From NCBI RefSeq assembly GCF_003443655.1, contig NZ_CP031941.1, positions 367,501-431,500 of the forward strand: a stretch of DNA of 64,000 nucleotides, in the 5' to 3' direction. Position numbers and translations under genes: made by a program. Every line of letters begins with the position of its first letter. The first letter of the stretch is position 1. Shown here piece after piece: positions 43,267 to 53,189 of the stretch. This DNA is from Nostoc sphaeroides. Its GTDB lineage: Bacteria; Cyanobacteriota; Cyanobacteriia; Cyanobacteriales; Nostocaceae. The notes under the pieces were generated by a model. The model saw only the letters and a list, made by a program, of their open reading frames with translations, was not told the DNA's origin and did not search any database.

Positions 43267-45240
43267 ATGTCTCAACCAACTATAGAATCAATCCTCCAAG
43301 AGAATCGCCTATTTCATCCTACCTCGGAATTCTCGCAAAATGCCCATATCAAAAGCCTGGAAGACTATCAGCGTTTTTATGAGCAAGCCAAAGCCGATCC
43401 GCAGCAATTTTGGGCAGATTTGGCTGGAACAGAATTAGAATGGTTCCAAAAATGGGATACAGTATTAGACTGGCAACCACCTTTTGCTAAGTGGTTCGTT
43501 GGTGGTAAAATTAATATTTCTTACAACTGCCTTGACAGACATCTCACTACCTGGCGCAAAAATAAAGCCGCATTGATTTGGGAAGGAGAACCAGGTGATT
43601 CGCGTACCCTCACTTACGCCCAACTGCACCGGGAAGTTTGCCAGTTCGCTAATGTGTTGAAGCAACTGGGTGTACAAAAAGGCGATCGCGTTGGTATTTA
43701 TATGCCGATGATTCCCGAAGCTGCGATCGCTATGTTAGCCTGTGCCAGAATTGGCGCACCACACAGCGTAGTATTTGGTGGTTTTAGTGCCGAAGCTTTA
43801 CGCGATCGCTTAATCGATGCTACAGCTAAACTGGTAATCACGGCTGATGGTGGTTGGCGCAAAGATGCGATCGTTCCTCTCAAAGAACAGGTAGATAAAG
43901 CCTTAGCTAATGGTGCTGTTCCTAGTGTAGAAAATGTCCTCGTTGTCAAGCGCACCGGACAAGAAACTTATATGCAGTTGGGGGGACGCGATCATTGGTG
44001 GCATGATTTGCAAAAAGGTGTATCAGCCGATTGTCCCGCCGAACCGATGGACAGCGAAGATATGCTGTTTGTTCTCTACACTTCTGGCAGCACGGGCAAA
44101 CCGAAGGGTGTTGTGCATACAACTGCTGGTTATAATTTGTATACCCATATCACCACCAAGTGGATCTTTGACCTGCAAGACACAGATGTATATTGGTGTA
44201 CCGCAGATGTAGGTTGGATTACGGGACACAGCTACATTGTCTATGGCCCGCTTTCCAACGGTGCAACCACCGTGATGTATGAAGGTGCGCCCCGTGCTTC
44301 TAATCCTGGGTGTTTCTGGGATGTAATTGAAAAATACGGCGTTAATATTTTTTATACCGCACCTACGGCAATTCGGGCATTTATTAAGATGGGTGAACAC
44401 CATCCCAACGCGCGAAACTTGTCTTCATTGCGTTTGTTGGGAACCGTTGGCGAACCAATTAACCCCGAAGCTTGGATGTGGTATCAGAAAGTAATTGGTG
44501 GCGATCGCTGTCCAATTGTTGATACTTGGTGGCAAACGGAGACAGGCGGTATCATGATTACACCGCTACCAGGGGCGATTCCCACCAAACCCGGTTCTGC
44601 AACTCTTCCCTTCCCTGGAATTATTGCAGATGTCGTAGATTTAGAAGGAAACACCGTACCCAATAACGAAGGCGGTTATCTAGCAGTGCGACATCCGTGG
44701 CCAGGAATGATGCGGACAGTCTACGGCGATCCAGAACGCTTCCGCCGCACCTACTGGGAACACATTCCGCCCAAAGATGGTAACTATATTTACTTTGCTG
44801 GTGATGGCGCTAGACTTGATGAAGACGGCTACTTTTGGGTAATGGGTCGTGTGGATGATGTATTGAATGTATCAGGACACCGACTCGGTACAATGGAAGT
44901 AGAATCAGCTTTAGTTTCGCATCCAGCAGTCGCAGAAGCGGCGGTAGTGGGTAAACCCGATGAACTTAAGGGTGAAGAAGTAGTTGCTTTTGTGACATTA
45001 GAAGGCACTTATCAGGGAAGTGAGGAACTGAGTAAAGAACTCAAACTGCACGTTGTCAAAGAAATCGGTGCGATCGCACGCCCCGGAGAAATCCGCTTTA
45101 CAGACGCTTTGCCGAAAACGCGATCGGGTAAGATTATGCGGCGCTTGCTGCGAAATCTAGCCGCCGGACAAGAGGTATCTGGAGATACTTCGACATTGGA
45201 AGATAGAAGCGTGTTGGATAAATTGCGGGAAGGCGCGTAA
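43267..45240 (+). CDS. acs: Acetyl-CoA synthetase
   Basis: A 657-aa AMP-forming acetate-CoA ligase activating acetate via acetyl-AMP. Motifs are [11 protein letters not shown] (P-loop), [10 protein letters not shown], the hinge region [16 protein letters not shown] and the C-terminal [11 protein letters not shown] with the lysine that is acetylated in related enzymes. The length is standard. It is a single plus-strand gene with an incomplete hairpin terminator after the stop. Confidence 0.96.
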   Translation: MSQPTIESILQENRLFHPTSEFSQNAHIKSLEDYQRFYEQAKADPQQFWADLAGTELEWFQKWDTVLDWQPPFAKWFVGGKINISYNCLDRHLTTWRKNKAALIWEGEPGDSRTLTYAQLHREVCQFANVLKQLGVQKGDRVGIYMPMIPEAAIAMLACARIGAPHSVVFGGFSAEALRDRLIDATAKLVITADGGWRKDAIVPLKEQVDKALANGAVPSVENVLVVKRTGQETYMQLGGRDHWWHDLQKGVSADCPAEPMDSEDMLFVLYTSGSTGKPKGVVHTTAGYNLYTHITTKWIFDLQDTDVYWCTADVGWITGHSYIVYGPLSNGATTVMYEGAPRASNPGCFWDVIEKYGVNIFYTAPTAIRAFIKMGEHHPNARNLSSLRLLGTVGEPINPEAWMWYQKVIGGDRCPIVDTWWQTETGGIMITPLPGAIPTKPGSATLPFPGIIADVVDLEGNTVPNNEGGYLAVRHPWPGMMRTVYGDPERFRRTYWEHIPPKDGNYIYFAGDGARLDEDGYFWVMGRVDDVLNVSGHRLGTMEVESALVSHPAVAEAAVVGKPDELKGEEVVAFVTLEGTYQGSEELSKELKLHVVKEIGAIARPGEIRFTDALPKTRSGKIMRRLLRNLAAGQEVSGDTSTLEDRSVLDKLREGA

Positions 45241-45295
45241 GTAATTCAAGAGTCTGTTAACAACAAACTAACACAAAGCAATTCTTAATAATGTA

Positions 45296-45317
45296 GGGTA
45301 GGCAAAACAGCCTGCCC
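45296..45317 (+). terminator. Hairpin after acs
   Basis: Stem GGGTAGGC / GCCTGCCC (one T-G pair) with a 6-base loop, followed by TTTGCT. A likely weak intrinsic terminator for acs. Confidence 0.5.
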
Positions 45318-45325
45318 TTTGCTAA

Positions 45326-46032
45326 ACAGGCTCAATTAAAATAGCTTATCCAGCACCAACTTATATAGTAGGTATTGATGAAATTCAAGAGGTAGGTTAC
45401 ATGGTTTCTGCAAATGGTGAAAGTCTTAAGTCTATGTCAAGCCTTTCTACTCAATTTAAAATTATCAAACAAAATAGGAAGTTGATGATTTTTGGAGCAG
45501 ATACCATACTAATCACTTAGTTTCCAAATTTGCCGATCAAGACTGGAGATAAAACAATGAAAACCACAGCACCTTGGTATATTGGAAGACGCGCAGAATC
45601 TCTTGCCATTGTTTACTTAACTCGTCGTGATGACTTGATTATTTCTCAGCCAACACCAAATCAAGGATTAGACTTTTTAATCACAATTAACAAAGATGGA
45701 GTTTATACTGGAAGACTCTTTGGTATTGAAGTAAAAGCAACAGATTCTACATCGAATTGAAAGAAGCATAATGATATTTTAAACTTAGACAAAAATAGAT
45801 TGAGTAGACTAGAAACATTGAAAGTTTACCATTCCCAGTTTGCCTATTTTTATTTATTTTAGAGAACGATCAAGGTTATTATAAATGGATTTTAGAACCT
45901 AAAATAAATGGACAAAAGCAAGTTAGTTTGAACTTTAACGAAGATGATGAACTGAAAAAACTTGATGACAAAGAAATAGCTAATATTATTTTAAGTGTAA
46001 ATAGTTGGTATGACCAGAGAAATAATATATGA
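45326..46032 (+). pseudogene. Degraded DUF4365-like nuclease gene(s)
   Basis: Three fragments. The first frame, without a start codon (about 45326-45520), contains IAYPAPTYIVGIDEIQEVGY. Next is an ATG-led frame (45557-45760) with WYIGRRAESLAIVYLTRRDD, GLDFLITI and FGIEVKAT, the Asp...Glu-x-Lys arrangement of DUF4365-type nuclease domains; it is cut by a TGA. After the stop the same protein continues in frame and then in another frame (FILENDQGYYKWILEPK ... LSVNSWYDQRN, ending at 46032). One stop and one frameshift thus break the gene. Confidence 0.6.
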
Positions 46033-46203
46033 ACATGCACATACAAATTTATTCTTATAAAAAAATAGGCGCGATCACCCGCCCCTAAAATTTTAATGAC
46101 ACCGTGCCGTCAGTATATTGACACACTTTTTAGGGAATTGCAGACTTACTAATGCATCTTCACATTATTATAAGAATAGAACATTATTGAGGCATTCAGA
46201 GCG

Positions 46204-46884
46204 ATGAAGGTAAAACGCAAACTGAAATCAGCATTTGTTCAATCTTTTAGCGGTATGACGCTGAGTATTATCACTGTAATTGGTTTATCACCATTAGCGT
46301 TAGCGGTTCCTGCAAAAGTTTCTTTGCATTCGCCTGGACAGTCGATTCAGAGACAACCACAAAAACTAGCACAGTTTTCAGACACAGGGCCATCAGAGCG
46401 ATCGCAGATGCTGCAACAAGCCAATGCTTTATTTAATCAGGGAGAGTTGACAGGTGCAGAGGAAAATTTACGCAAATTCGTTAAACAATTCCCAGACGAT
46501 GCCTTTGGACACTTTCAACTAGGAAATGTGCTTTTTCGGCAAAAGAAACCAGAAGAAGCAATTAGCGCTTATCAAGAAGCCATTCGCCTCCAGCCAAAAT
46601 ACGCTCTGGCTTACAATGCGATGGGTATGGTTTACGCAAGCCAAAGTCGCTGGGAAGAAGCTATTACTCAATATAAAAAAGCTCTAGAAATTAATCCTAA
46701 TTATGGCGAGGGGCTGACTAATTTTGCACTGGCATTGTGGCAAACAAATAAAAAAGACGAGGCATTATCTTCTTTAGAAAAAGCTTTAAAAGTCTTCAAA
46801 GAACAGAATAGAGGTGAAAAAGTTAACCAAGTCGAACGAATCTTGCGAGAGATTAAAACGGCTGATGATCCTAGTGTTTCATGA
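46204..46884 (+). CDS. Exported TPR protein
   Basis: A 226-aa protein with a signal peptide (hydrophobic core about 16-36, ending ALAVPA), then four tetratricopeptide repeats (about 70-200; the repeats read QLGNVLFRQKKPEEAISAYQ, YNAMGMVYASQSRWEEAITQ, LTNFALALWQTNKKDEALSS). It is a probable periplasmic or lumenal scaffold protein of unspecified partners. It is convergent with the HEPN-like gene; a long inverted repeat lies between them. Confidence 0.85.
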   Translation: MKVKRKLKSAFVQSFSGMTLSIITVIGLSPLALAVPAKVSLHSPGQSIQRQPQKLAQFSDTGPSERSQMLQQANALFNQGELTGAEENLRKFVKQFPDDAFGHFQLGNVLFRQKKPEEAISAYQEAIRLQPKYALAYNAMGMVYASQSRWEEAITQYKKALEINPNYGEGLTNFALALWQTNKKDEALSSLEKALKVFKEQNRGEKVNQVERILREIKTADDPSVS

Positions 46885-46917
46885 AAATCAGCAGGTAAAC
46901 CAATGCTGTAAGATATC

Positions 46918-46966
46918 GTAACATGTAGGGTATGTTGCTAAAATTTAACTTACCCTACATTGTTAC
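46918..46966. terminator. Inverted repeat between convergent genes
   Basis: GTAACATGTAGGGTA and TACCCTACATTGTTAC form a stem of about 15 bp with an 18-base loop, followed by TTATTTCTTTT on the plus strand. It probably acts as a bidirectional terminator. Confidence 0.6.
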
Positions 46967-46975
46967 TTATTTCTT

Positions 46976-48400
46976 TTAAAAAATAATTTTTCGCATATTC
47001 TCAACTTTTTTCTTAAAATCCGATTGCTCTTTCAACCTATGTAATGGGCCTTTATATTTTTCAATTTCATCTATTAGTTCCTTAACTGCCGGAGCCGAAA
47101 CTTTTAATTTCATCATGTTTAAAAGTTCACGATACTTACTTTGACATAAGTTATGCTGAAGTTTACTAGCAATCATTGTGTTATTGAAAGACAAAATTAC
47201 CATAACTGCTTGAGTTGTGTCGAATCGTTCAATGAGAGACTTATAGCTAGTTTCAGCATTGCGGGAAATTCCATTTCCATTAGTAATAAAAACTTCTACT
47301 AGCCCCAAAATATACTTTTCACGTATTTGAAGAGGAACCTGTCCCCTGTTATTAATAAGTGTCTCTAATGCTTTTGCAAATGGTGGTTCATTATTGAAGT
47401 TATCCCACCCGCGATGAGCATTAAGTAAGTTATCAACAGCAGTATCTATTTCTGCGGATAAAAGAGCTTCAGGAATATATGATTTTCCTGAAACTATTTC
47501 CAAAAACTCGAGGGCACGCTTTGCTTCTAGTTGATCATTATTTGCAACAAACCTGCCATACTTAGTCCCAAATTGCTGACGTGCCTGCTCATCGACTCTA
47601 TCCCATAGATGAGGTATTAGCCTATGAAGATTTTGTCTTGTCTGTGGTGTTGTATCTAAGCGTGTGTATATGCCAAATAATCCTGATGCTAAATTGTTAG
47701 TTTGTTCTTGGTTAAGCTCTATAAAAAATGCTGCTATTTGTTTAGCATCCGATTCGGAAATATTATTTTTTTTAATATTTTTGAGAAATTTTTGTATTTC
47801 TATTGTTCCATTAGACAAAGGTAAAGAAATAACTTCTTTAATACAGGTTTCCAACCAAGAAATTAGGTTTAAACCCGTAATCTCGTTCTGATTTGGATGA
47901 GCAGCACTCACCCAATTACGCATATATCTGATTGTATCTAAATGCTTGTATCCAATCTCTGAAATTAACCCTATCTTTCTGCCACCCTCAATTAATTCAC
48001 TGTCATTTACTTTAACTAAATCATCTTCTGAATTCAGATTTTTACGTTTTTCTGGGCTATTTACGGCATTATCATAAAAATATGAAATATCATATTGAGA
48101 TACACGCTTTCTTAACTCTAAAATTGTTTCGTCCCACAAGTAATTTAATGCTGCATCAAATAAACCTGATGCTACAGCAGCAATATATTTAGAGATGTAT
48201 ACAGAACGGGGCTTTTGCTCATCATTAATCTTTGATAGTACATCGGTGAGATTTCTAAAAACAATTACACGCTCATTTACTGAAACTAATACAGAGTCAG
48301 TTGGTAAACCTTGTTCTGTTAAAAAACCTAACACACTTGCTTCAAAGTTATTTAACTGGGAACTATAGCTTGGCTGTGTAATTATGTCAGACGAGTTCAT
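46976..48400 (-). CDS. HEPN-like protein, possible defence RNase
   Basis: A 474-aa soluble, mostly helical protein not recognised as a whole. The N-terminal part has a HEPN-type Rx4-6H motif in RNWVSAAH (Arg161, His168), with a polar Asn after Arg as is usual, preceded by helices (SGLFDAALNYLWDETI) that resemble those of HEPN proteins. HEPN domains are RNases in many toxin and antiphage systems. The C-terminal 250 residues are of unknown fold. AT-rich, single gene with no partner on the same strand. Confidence 0.55.
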   Translation of the reverse strand: MNSSDIITQPSYSSQLNNFEASVLGFLTEQGLPTDSVLVSVNERVIVFRNLTDVLSKINDEQKPRSVYISKYIAAVASGLFDAALNYLWDETILELRKRVSQYDISYFYDNAVNSPEKRKNLNSEDDLVKVNDSELIEGGRKIGLISEIGYKHLDTIRYMRNWVSAAHPNQNEITGLNLISWLETCIKEVISLPLSNGTIEIQKFLKNIKKNNISESDAKQIAAFFIELNQEQTNNLASGLFGIYTRLDTTPQTRQNLHRLIPHLWDRVDEQARQQFGTKYGRFVANNDQLEAKRALEFLEIVSGKSYIPEALLSAEIDTAVDNLLNAHRGWDNFNNEPPFAKALETLINNRGQVPLQIREKYILGLVEVFITNGNGISRNAETSYKSLIERFDTTQAVMVILSFNNTMIASKLQHNLCQSKYRELLNMMKLKVSAPAVKELIDEIEKYKGPLHRLKEQSDFKKKVENMRKIIF

Positions 48401-48521
48401 TTTTTTCTTGGATTACTTTTATGCAATGTATTGTAGTTGTAATATAAAAAAAGTGCCAACTTTCAGTAGTATACAAAATCATAATTTACAATAAAATCAT
48501 AGAAACCTTTGGTTAAAGCCT

Positions 48522-49280
48522 ATGACTTCCCTATCGGCATTAACTTTACCTGATCACACCCAGTTACCAGACTCAGATGGTACATTTGTAAAAAATCTTC
48601 AGGAGCATCCGCAAAGCATCTTAATTACAGATTCAATTAAACCTGTTTTAGAGCAACTTTATCCTAACGGTCAATATTGTATTGGACAAGATTCTGGCAT
48701 CTACTGGCGATTGACAGATCCTCCTGAGAAAGGGGCTGAAGCACCAGACTGGTTTTATGTACCCAATGTACCACCGACCCTTGACGGTAAAATGCGGCGT
48801 TCTTATGTGCTGTGGAAGGAATATGTTGCGCCCTTGATTGTAATTGAATTTGTCTCTGGAGATGGTTCAGAAGAACGAGATAAAACACCGCCATCTCAAG
48901 GAGAAGGTGGGAATGTTGGTAAGTTTTGGGTTTATGAGCAGGCAATTCGAGTGCCTTATTATGGAATTTATGAAGTAGCAAAAGCGCAAGTGGAAGTTTA
49001 TCACCTAGTGGATAATACTTATCAACTGATGAAACCCAATGAACGAGGACATTACCCAATTCTTCCTATGGGCGTAGAGTTAGGAATCTGGCAAGGATTT
49101 TATCAGAATGCAGAGTTACCTTGGTTGCGCTGGTGGGATGCACAAGGAAATTTACTGCTAACAGGTGAGGAACGGGCTGTGATTGAGCGACAAAAGCGGG
49201 AGAGAATTGTAGAAAAATTGCGTACTCTCTCTATTGAAGAACTCAACGCTTTAGGAATTGAACCAGAAATGTTGGATTAA
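48522..49280 (+). CDS. Uma2-family protein (DUF820)
   Basis: A 252-aa Uma2/DUF820 protein with the family core PDWFYVPNVPP, LIVIEFVSGDG and a YGIYEVAKAQVEVYHL strand set. The C-terminal end is a short helical region. The fold is nuclease-like; the biological role is unknown. Start ATG. A 128-bp MITE lies about 40 bp after the stop. Confidence 0.8.
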   Translation: MTSLSALTLPDHTQLPDSDGTFVKNLQEHPQSILITDSIKPVLEQLYPNGQYCIGQDSGIYWRLTDPPEKGAEAPDWFYVPNVPPTLDGKMRRSYVLWKEYVAPLIVIEFVSGDGSEERDKTPPSQGEGGNVGKFWVYEQAIRVPYYGIYEVAKAQVEVYHLVDNTYQLMKPNERGHYPILPMGVELGIWQGFYQNAELPWLRWWDAQGNLLLTGEERAVIERQKRERIVEKLRTLSIEELNALGIEPEMLD

Positions 49281-49321
49281 GAAACATTTTTTCGCCATTA
49301 ACTTATGAAATCATCTACTTA

Positions 49322-49449
49322 GGGACTTCCAAGTAAAAAAATATTCCATTGCTATTGTTCACTGTTGACCGTTGACGGTTCACGGGTTTTCAGTCAACAG
49401 TCAACAGTCAACGACTTTAATGTGGAATAATTTATTTTTTGGAGTTCCC
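49322..49449. mobile_element. 128-bp MITE, copy B
   Basis: Nearly identical to the element at 13995-14120 (same ends GGGACTTCC and GGAGTTCCC, same internal TTGACCGTTGAC and GTCAACAGTCAAC blocks; a few extra bases). TTA lies on both sides, the 3-bp target duplication. Confidence 0.8.
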
Positions 49450-49531
49450 TTAGTAATGTATAATTAAGCCCAAGAGTTCAGGGTGCTTGTCAAGTATTAA
49501 ACTACTTGCTGGTACTGCCAAAGCATTTTGT

Positions 49532-49792
49532 ATGTCTAAATCTGCAATCACCGTTACCGTCAAATTGTTCGCTGCTTATCAAGAAGCCTTTAGGGTTTCG
49601 GAACTGGTGCTGGAATTTCCCAATAGTATACCAGTCAAAACAGTATGCGATCGCCTCATAGCTGAACACCCCGAACTCTCCCAATGGCGTGAGGTTACCC
49701 GCTTTGGAATTAATCTAATATTTGTCGAACCAGATACCCTACTACAAGACGGGGATGAAGTTGTGCTGATTCCACCAGTCAGTGGCGGGTAG
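49532..49792 (+). CDS. moaD: Molybdopterin synthase small subunit MoaD-type
   Basis: An 86-aa ubiquitin-like sulfur carrier: TVKLFAAYQEA at the start, LIAEHPEL in the middle, and the C-terminal GDEVVLIPPVSGG with the terminal Gly-Gly needed for thiocarboxylation. It acts with MoaE to make molybdopterin. The ATG at 49532 is preferred over the longer frame, as the upstream 15 residues are unlike the family. ThiS is an alternative, but the IPPVSGG end and FAAYQE favour MoaD. No moaE is adjacent. Confidence 0.8.
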   Translation: MSKSAITVTVKLFAAYQEAFRVSELVLEFPNSIPVKTVCDRLIAEHPELSQWREVTRFGINLIFVEPDTLLQDGDEVVLIPPVSGG

Positions 49793-49798
49793 TAAAAA

Positions 49799-49928
49799 AG
49801 TTAGGAGTTAGGAGTTAGGAGTTAGGAGTTAGGAGTTAGGAGTTGGGAGTTAGGAGTTAGGAGTTGGGAGTTGGGAGTTGGGAGTTGGGAGTTGGGAGTT
49901 GGGAGTTGGGAGTTGGGAGTTGGGAGTT
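49799..49928. repeat. GTTAGGA/GTTGGGA heptamer run
   Basis: About 18 tandem heptamers, first mainly GTTAGGA, then GTTGGGA. It separates moaD from the convergent acyltransferase gene. Confidence 0.95.
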
Positions 49929-49943
49929 AAAGATTCAAAACTG

Positions 49944-50819
49944 CTAACTCAATCCTCTGGAATCAAATTGGTTATAATTAGCAGTTAGCTTCACTAAGCG
50001 ATCTAACTCTTGCTGCATCTGACTTACAACTAATTCATAACATTCATTGACATAGTGGCGATCGCTGGCTGCTTCAGAACCGTAGCGTTGAAATACAATT
50101 TGCGGACAAACCTGCGTGTACATAGACATAGGTAATGGAATGTTGGGTAACGGGCCAATTGCTAACCCCCAAGGCAGTCCGAGATAAATCGGAAAAACTT
50201 CTGGATCAATCCCCAACAGCCAAGGCATCCCCCATTCATGGAGTTGCTGCACAATTTTGTAGCAGTCAGCCAGCACAATCAGCGTATCGTGAGCGCCCCA
50301 AGAAATCACAGGGACAATCGGCACATTTTCCCGCAACGCTAACTTGATAAATCCTTGCCGCCCCGCAAAGTAGATTTTGTTACGTAAATAATGCGGTCGA
50401 AAGACATCTTCGGCTCCACCTGGATAAACTAGTACACTAGCTCCAGAGCGCAAGGCAGTGTAAGCCATTTTCGGATGAGCAATAATTGCTCCAGCCTTGG
50501 CGGCCAGTTGCGCTAGTGGCGGGCTAACCTGCCAAGCTTTGGGATGCATCAAACCATAAACGGGTTGCTCCACACCAAATCGTCGGAACCAGTCGTACAT
50601 CATCATTCCCATATCGGGAGCCGCCAGTCCCCCATTATGCGAACCGACAAGTAGGACTTTTTCTTGGGGTGGAATATTATCCCAGCCACTAGTTTGAACT
50701 CGGAAATAGTAGTCATAGAAAAAGCCAAGCAGAGGCATCAGAGATTCTATGAATTTTGGATCTCGCTCATCCAAAGACCAACCGGGTTTTTTGTTTATGA
50801 GATGTTGCTTTTTTGACAT
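49944..50819 (-). CDS. Lysophospholipid acyltransferase-like protein
   Basis: A 291-aa acyltransferase of the LPLAT/DAGAT type. Visible are [11 protein letters not shown] (His-Asn-Gly-Gly with Asp after it), a [11 protein letters not shown] motif that is characteristic of DAGAT/LPLAT acceptor sites, and the ending [13 protein letters not shown]. Hydrophobic and aromatic patches suggest membrane association. It probably transfers an acyl group in lipid synthesis. Start ATG. Confidence 0.78.
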   Translation of the reverse strand: MSKKQHLINKKPGWSLDERDPKFIESLMPLLGFFYDYYFRVQTSGWDNIPPQEKVLLVGSHNGGLAAPDMGMMMYDWFRRFGVEQPVYGLMHPKAWQVSPPLAQLAAKAGAIIAHPKMAYTALRSGASVLVYPGGAEDVFRPHYLRNKIYFAGRQGFIKLALRENVPIVPVISWGAHDTLIVLADCYKIVQQLHEWGMPWLLGIDPEVFPIYLGLPWGLAIGPLPNIPLPMSMYTQVCPQIVFQRYGSEAASDRHYVNECYELVVSQMQQELDRLVKLTANYNQFDSRGLS

Positions 50820-51033
50820 CGATGCATTCTAACAGGATTGGTAAAGCTCAAAATAATTCATAATTGATAATTAATAATTCATAATTACAATTAGTGTAAA
50901 TTAATAATGCAAGCCGATGCATTAACAAGACGACCGACGCATTGGCATTGCATATTACAAAACTTAATTCGCTACGAATTAATGAAATCCTGTACTTAGC
51001 GATCGCCACAATCACAAGATAATTTCATTAGGC

Positions 51034-51732
51034 TCAAGGTTGAATAGTCTTCGCCGATTGGTTAAATAACAAATCTCGTGACTTATCTGGATCAAGCGCT
51101 TGAGTTTTCAGTTCTTCTGCTTTCTCATAAGCGCGAATTGTTGCCGGACGGGCTTTAATTGCCTCAAACCACCGTTTGACGTGAGGAAAATCTTCTAGAT
51201 TCTGACTTTGGCGCTCATAGGGCACAATCCAGGGATAGACAGCAATATCGGCGATAGAATAATCGCCAGCCACAAATTCTCTATCTGCTAGTTGCTTATT
51301 CAGCACTGCATATAAGCGTCCCGTCTCATTCACATAGCGGTTAATCGCATAGTCTATTTTTTCGGGAGCGTAGGCGTTAAAGTGATGATTTTGTCCCGCC
51401 ATTGGCCCCAGCCCTGCCATTTGCCAGAACAACCATTCTAAAACTTGAATGCGATTACGTAAATCTTCAGGGATTAATTTCCCGGTTTTTTCTGCTAAAT
51501 ACAGCAAGATTGCACCAGACTCAAATACCGAAATTGGCGTACCTCCATCTGCGGGTTCGTGGTCAACGATCGCCGGTATACGATTATTAGGAGAAATCTT
51601 TAAAAATTCGGGTTTAAATTGATCGCCAGCCCCAATATTCACAGGAATTATGGTATATTGCAAACCGACTTCTTCTAAGAAAATCGTAATCTTATGACCG
51701 TTTGGGGTTGTCCAATAATAAAGATCAATCAT
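51034..51732 (-). CDS. Glutathione S-transferase (YfcG/Ure2-like)
   Basis: A 232-aa GST: an N-terminal thioredoxin-like domain (YWTTPNGHKITIFLEEVGL, and the GSH-site NNRIPAIVD, ESGAILLYLAEK) and a helical C-terminal domain (WLFWQMAGLGPMAGQNHHF, typical of YfcG-type). Such enzymes have glutathione-dependent disulfide reductase activity. A single gene. Confidence 0.88.
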   Translation of the reverse strand: MIDLYYWTTPNGHKITIFLEEVGLQYTIIPVNIGAGDQFKPEFLKISPNNRIPAIVDHEPADGGTPISVFESGAILLYLAEKTGKLIPEDLRNRIQVLEWLFWQMAGLGPMAGQNHHFNAYAPEKIDYAINRYVNETGRLYAVLNKQLADREFVAGDYSIADIAVYPWIVPYERQSQNLEDFPHVKRWFEAIKARPATIRAYEKAEELKTQALDPDKSRDLLFNQSAKTIQP

Positions 51733-52106
51733 GGTTATTTTTCCTCAAATTGTGCGATTGTTTTTTAAGTGAATGGTGCGGACACCTCTTTCGCATTTCT
51801 CACCAAATCTGAAAAAATGGGGGTAATAACTGCAAAAATGTATATAACGTAAGCATTTTAGCACTTTATATCCAAAAGTATTGCCCTAGAGGTAAGATGG
51901 AAAATCGCTGTCAGGTATGGAGCTAAAGCCCCATACGGGACTATTGTGCTGGGCTATTACTGATTTTGCATTATTAAAAAAGACGAGATGCTTACAAAAA
52001 ATTAACTTTTTAGCTCATCTGTAGAGAAGATAGCGCTTTTCCAGAAGTTGGTGAAGTTAAATTGTCAATCACAAACCTAGAATTTCAAGGACTTAGAGAG
52101 TAAATT
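51733..52106. other. Divergent promoter region
   Basis: Sequence between the GST (minus) and methyltransferase (plus) genes. I see no repeat, RNA or gene here. AGAGAG lies before the methyltransferase ATG. Confidence 0.5.
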
Positions 52107-53072
52107 ATGAGTGAAAAAACAGTAAAAGTGATTGAAGTAAACTTATTCCCAAAAGGAGATTATGTTTCGTCAGGATTTATCACTATTCAGCCAGATTCCT
52201 ATTTTCCCAATATAAGTTTAGGGAATAAATATGATTCTTTTTGGCTTTACTTGCGGCGGGATATTACTCATAACTGGTACGTCGATAAGCGAAAGCAAAA
52301 TGTAGGATTTGTCAGCAGAGATGAAGCTCATATTTTATACAATACAGCCTTAAAATTTCAGGGTAAGAAAGCTTTAGAAATAGGTTGTTGGATGGGTTGG
52401 TCAGCGTGTCATTTGGCTTTAGGAGGAGTAGAGCTAGATGTAATCGATCCGATGCTATCCGAACAATTATTTAATGAAAGCGTCACAGAGTCACTAAAGT
52501 CGGCAGGTGTTAAGGAATCTGTGAATCTAATACCAGGATGTAGCCCTGAAAAAGTAGAAGAGATAGCAAATAAATTTCAACGGAAATGGTCATTGATATT
52601 TATAGATGGTAATCACGAAGCACCAGCACCGCTCAACGATACAATTATTTGCGAACAATTTGCAGAAGCAGATGCTTTAATTTTATTTCATGATTTGGCT
52701 TCTCCCGACGTAGGCCAAGGTTTGGACTACTTAAAAGAGAAAGGGTGGAACACAATGGTGTATCAAACTATGCAAATTATGGGAGTTGCATGGCGGGGAA
52801 ATGTTGAGCCTGTAATACACCAGCCAGATCCTAAAATTAACTGGCCCTTACCTCCACATTTACAAGGTTATTTTGTAAGTGGTTCAGTTGAAACTGCGAC
52901 AGAAGATAAATTTGCAGAAATTCTTAGAGCAGTTCGACCATATACTTTATTGAGTGAAAGAAAGTTATTCTCGCTTTATAGTCAGGCAAAACAACTATAT
53001 TGTTATCTTTTTTGGCTGCCAAAAATGTTACGACAAGCGATCGCTAGAAACAAACCTATCAAGCATGACTAG
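52107..53072 (+). CDS. Class I SAM-dependent methyltransferase-like protein
   Basis: A 321-aa protein. The central part has a SAM-binding Rossmann motif (ALEIGCWMGWSACHLAL) and an acidic second strand (LDVIDPML), then LIFIDGNHEAPAPLNDT typical of the Methyltransf_24 type. The N-terminal 85 residues and the C-terminal amphipathic tail are of unknown role. The substrate is unknown. Start ATG after AGAGAG. It converges with the next two genes, with a long hairpin terminator between. Confidence 0.78.
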   Translation: MSEKTVKVIEVNLFPKGDYVSSGFITIQPDSYFPNISLGNKYDSFWLYLRRDITHNWYVDKRKQNVGFVSRDEAHILYNTALKFQGKKALEIGCWMGWSACHLALGGVELDVIDPMLSEQLFNESVTESLKSAGVKESVNLIPGCSPEKVEEIANKFQRKWSLIFIDGNHEAPAPLNDTIICEQFAEADALILFHDLASPDVGQGLDYLKEKGWNTMVYQTMQIMGVAWRGNVEPVIHQPDPKINWPLPPHLQGYFVSGSVETATEDKFAEILRAVRPYTLLSERKLFSLYSQAKQLYCYLFWLPKMLRQAIARNKPIKHD

Positions 53073-53109
53073 TTTTAACAATTGCAATATTCGTCTATCT
53101 ACTGCAAAT

Positions 53110-53152
53110 AAGCCATCACTAGCAACACATCGCCAGCCGCTAGTGATGGCTT
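53110..53152. terminator. Bidirectional hairpin terminator
   Basis: A perfect 14-bp stem AAGCCATCACTAGC / GCTAGTGATGGCTT with a 15-base loop, followed by TCTCTGG. It lies between convergent genes. Confidence 0.75.
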
Positions 53153-53189
53153 TCTCTGGATGAAACATTGTCCAATTTTGCATACTTTT

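Noticed and set aside
43465..44403. Several 70-126-aa frames antisense or in shifted frames within acs
   Set aside because: Shadows of a well-supported gene; no independent evidence.
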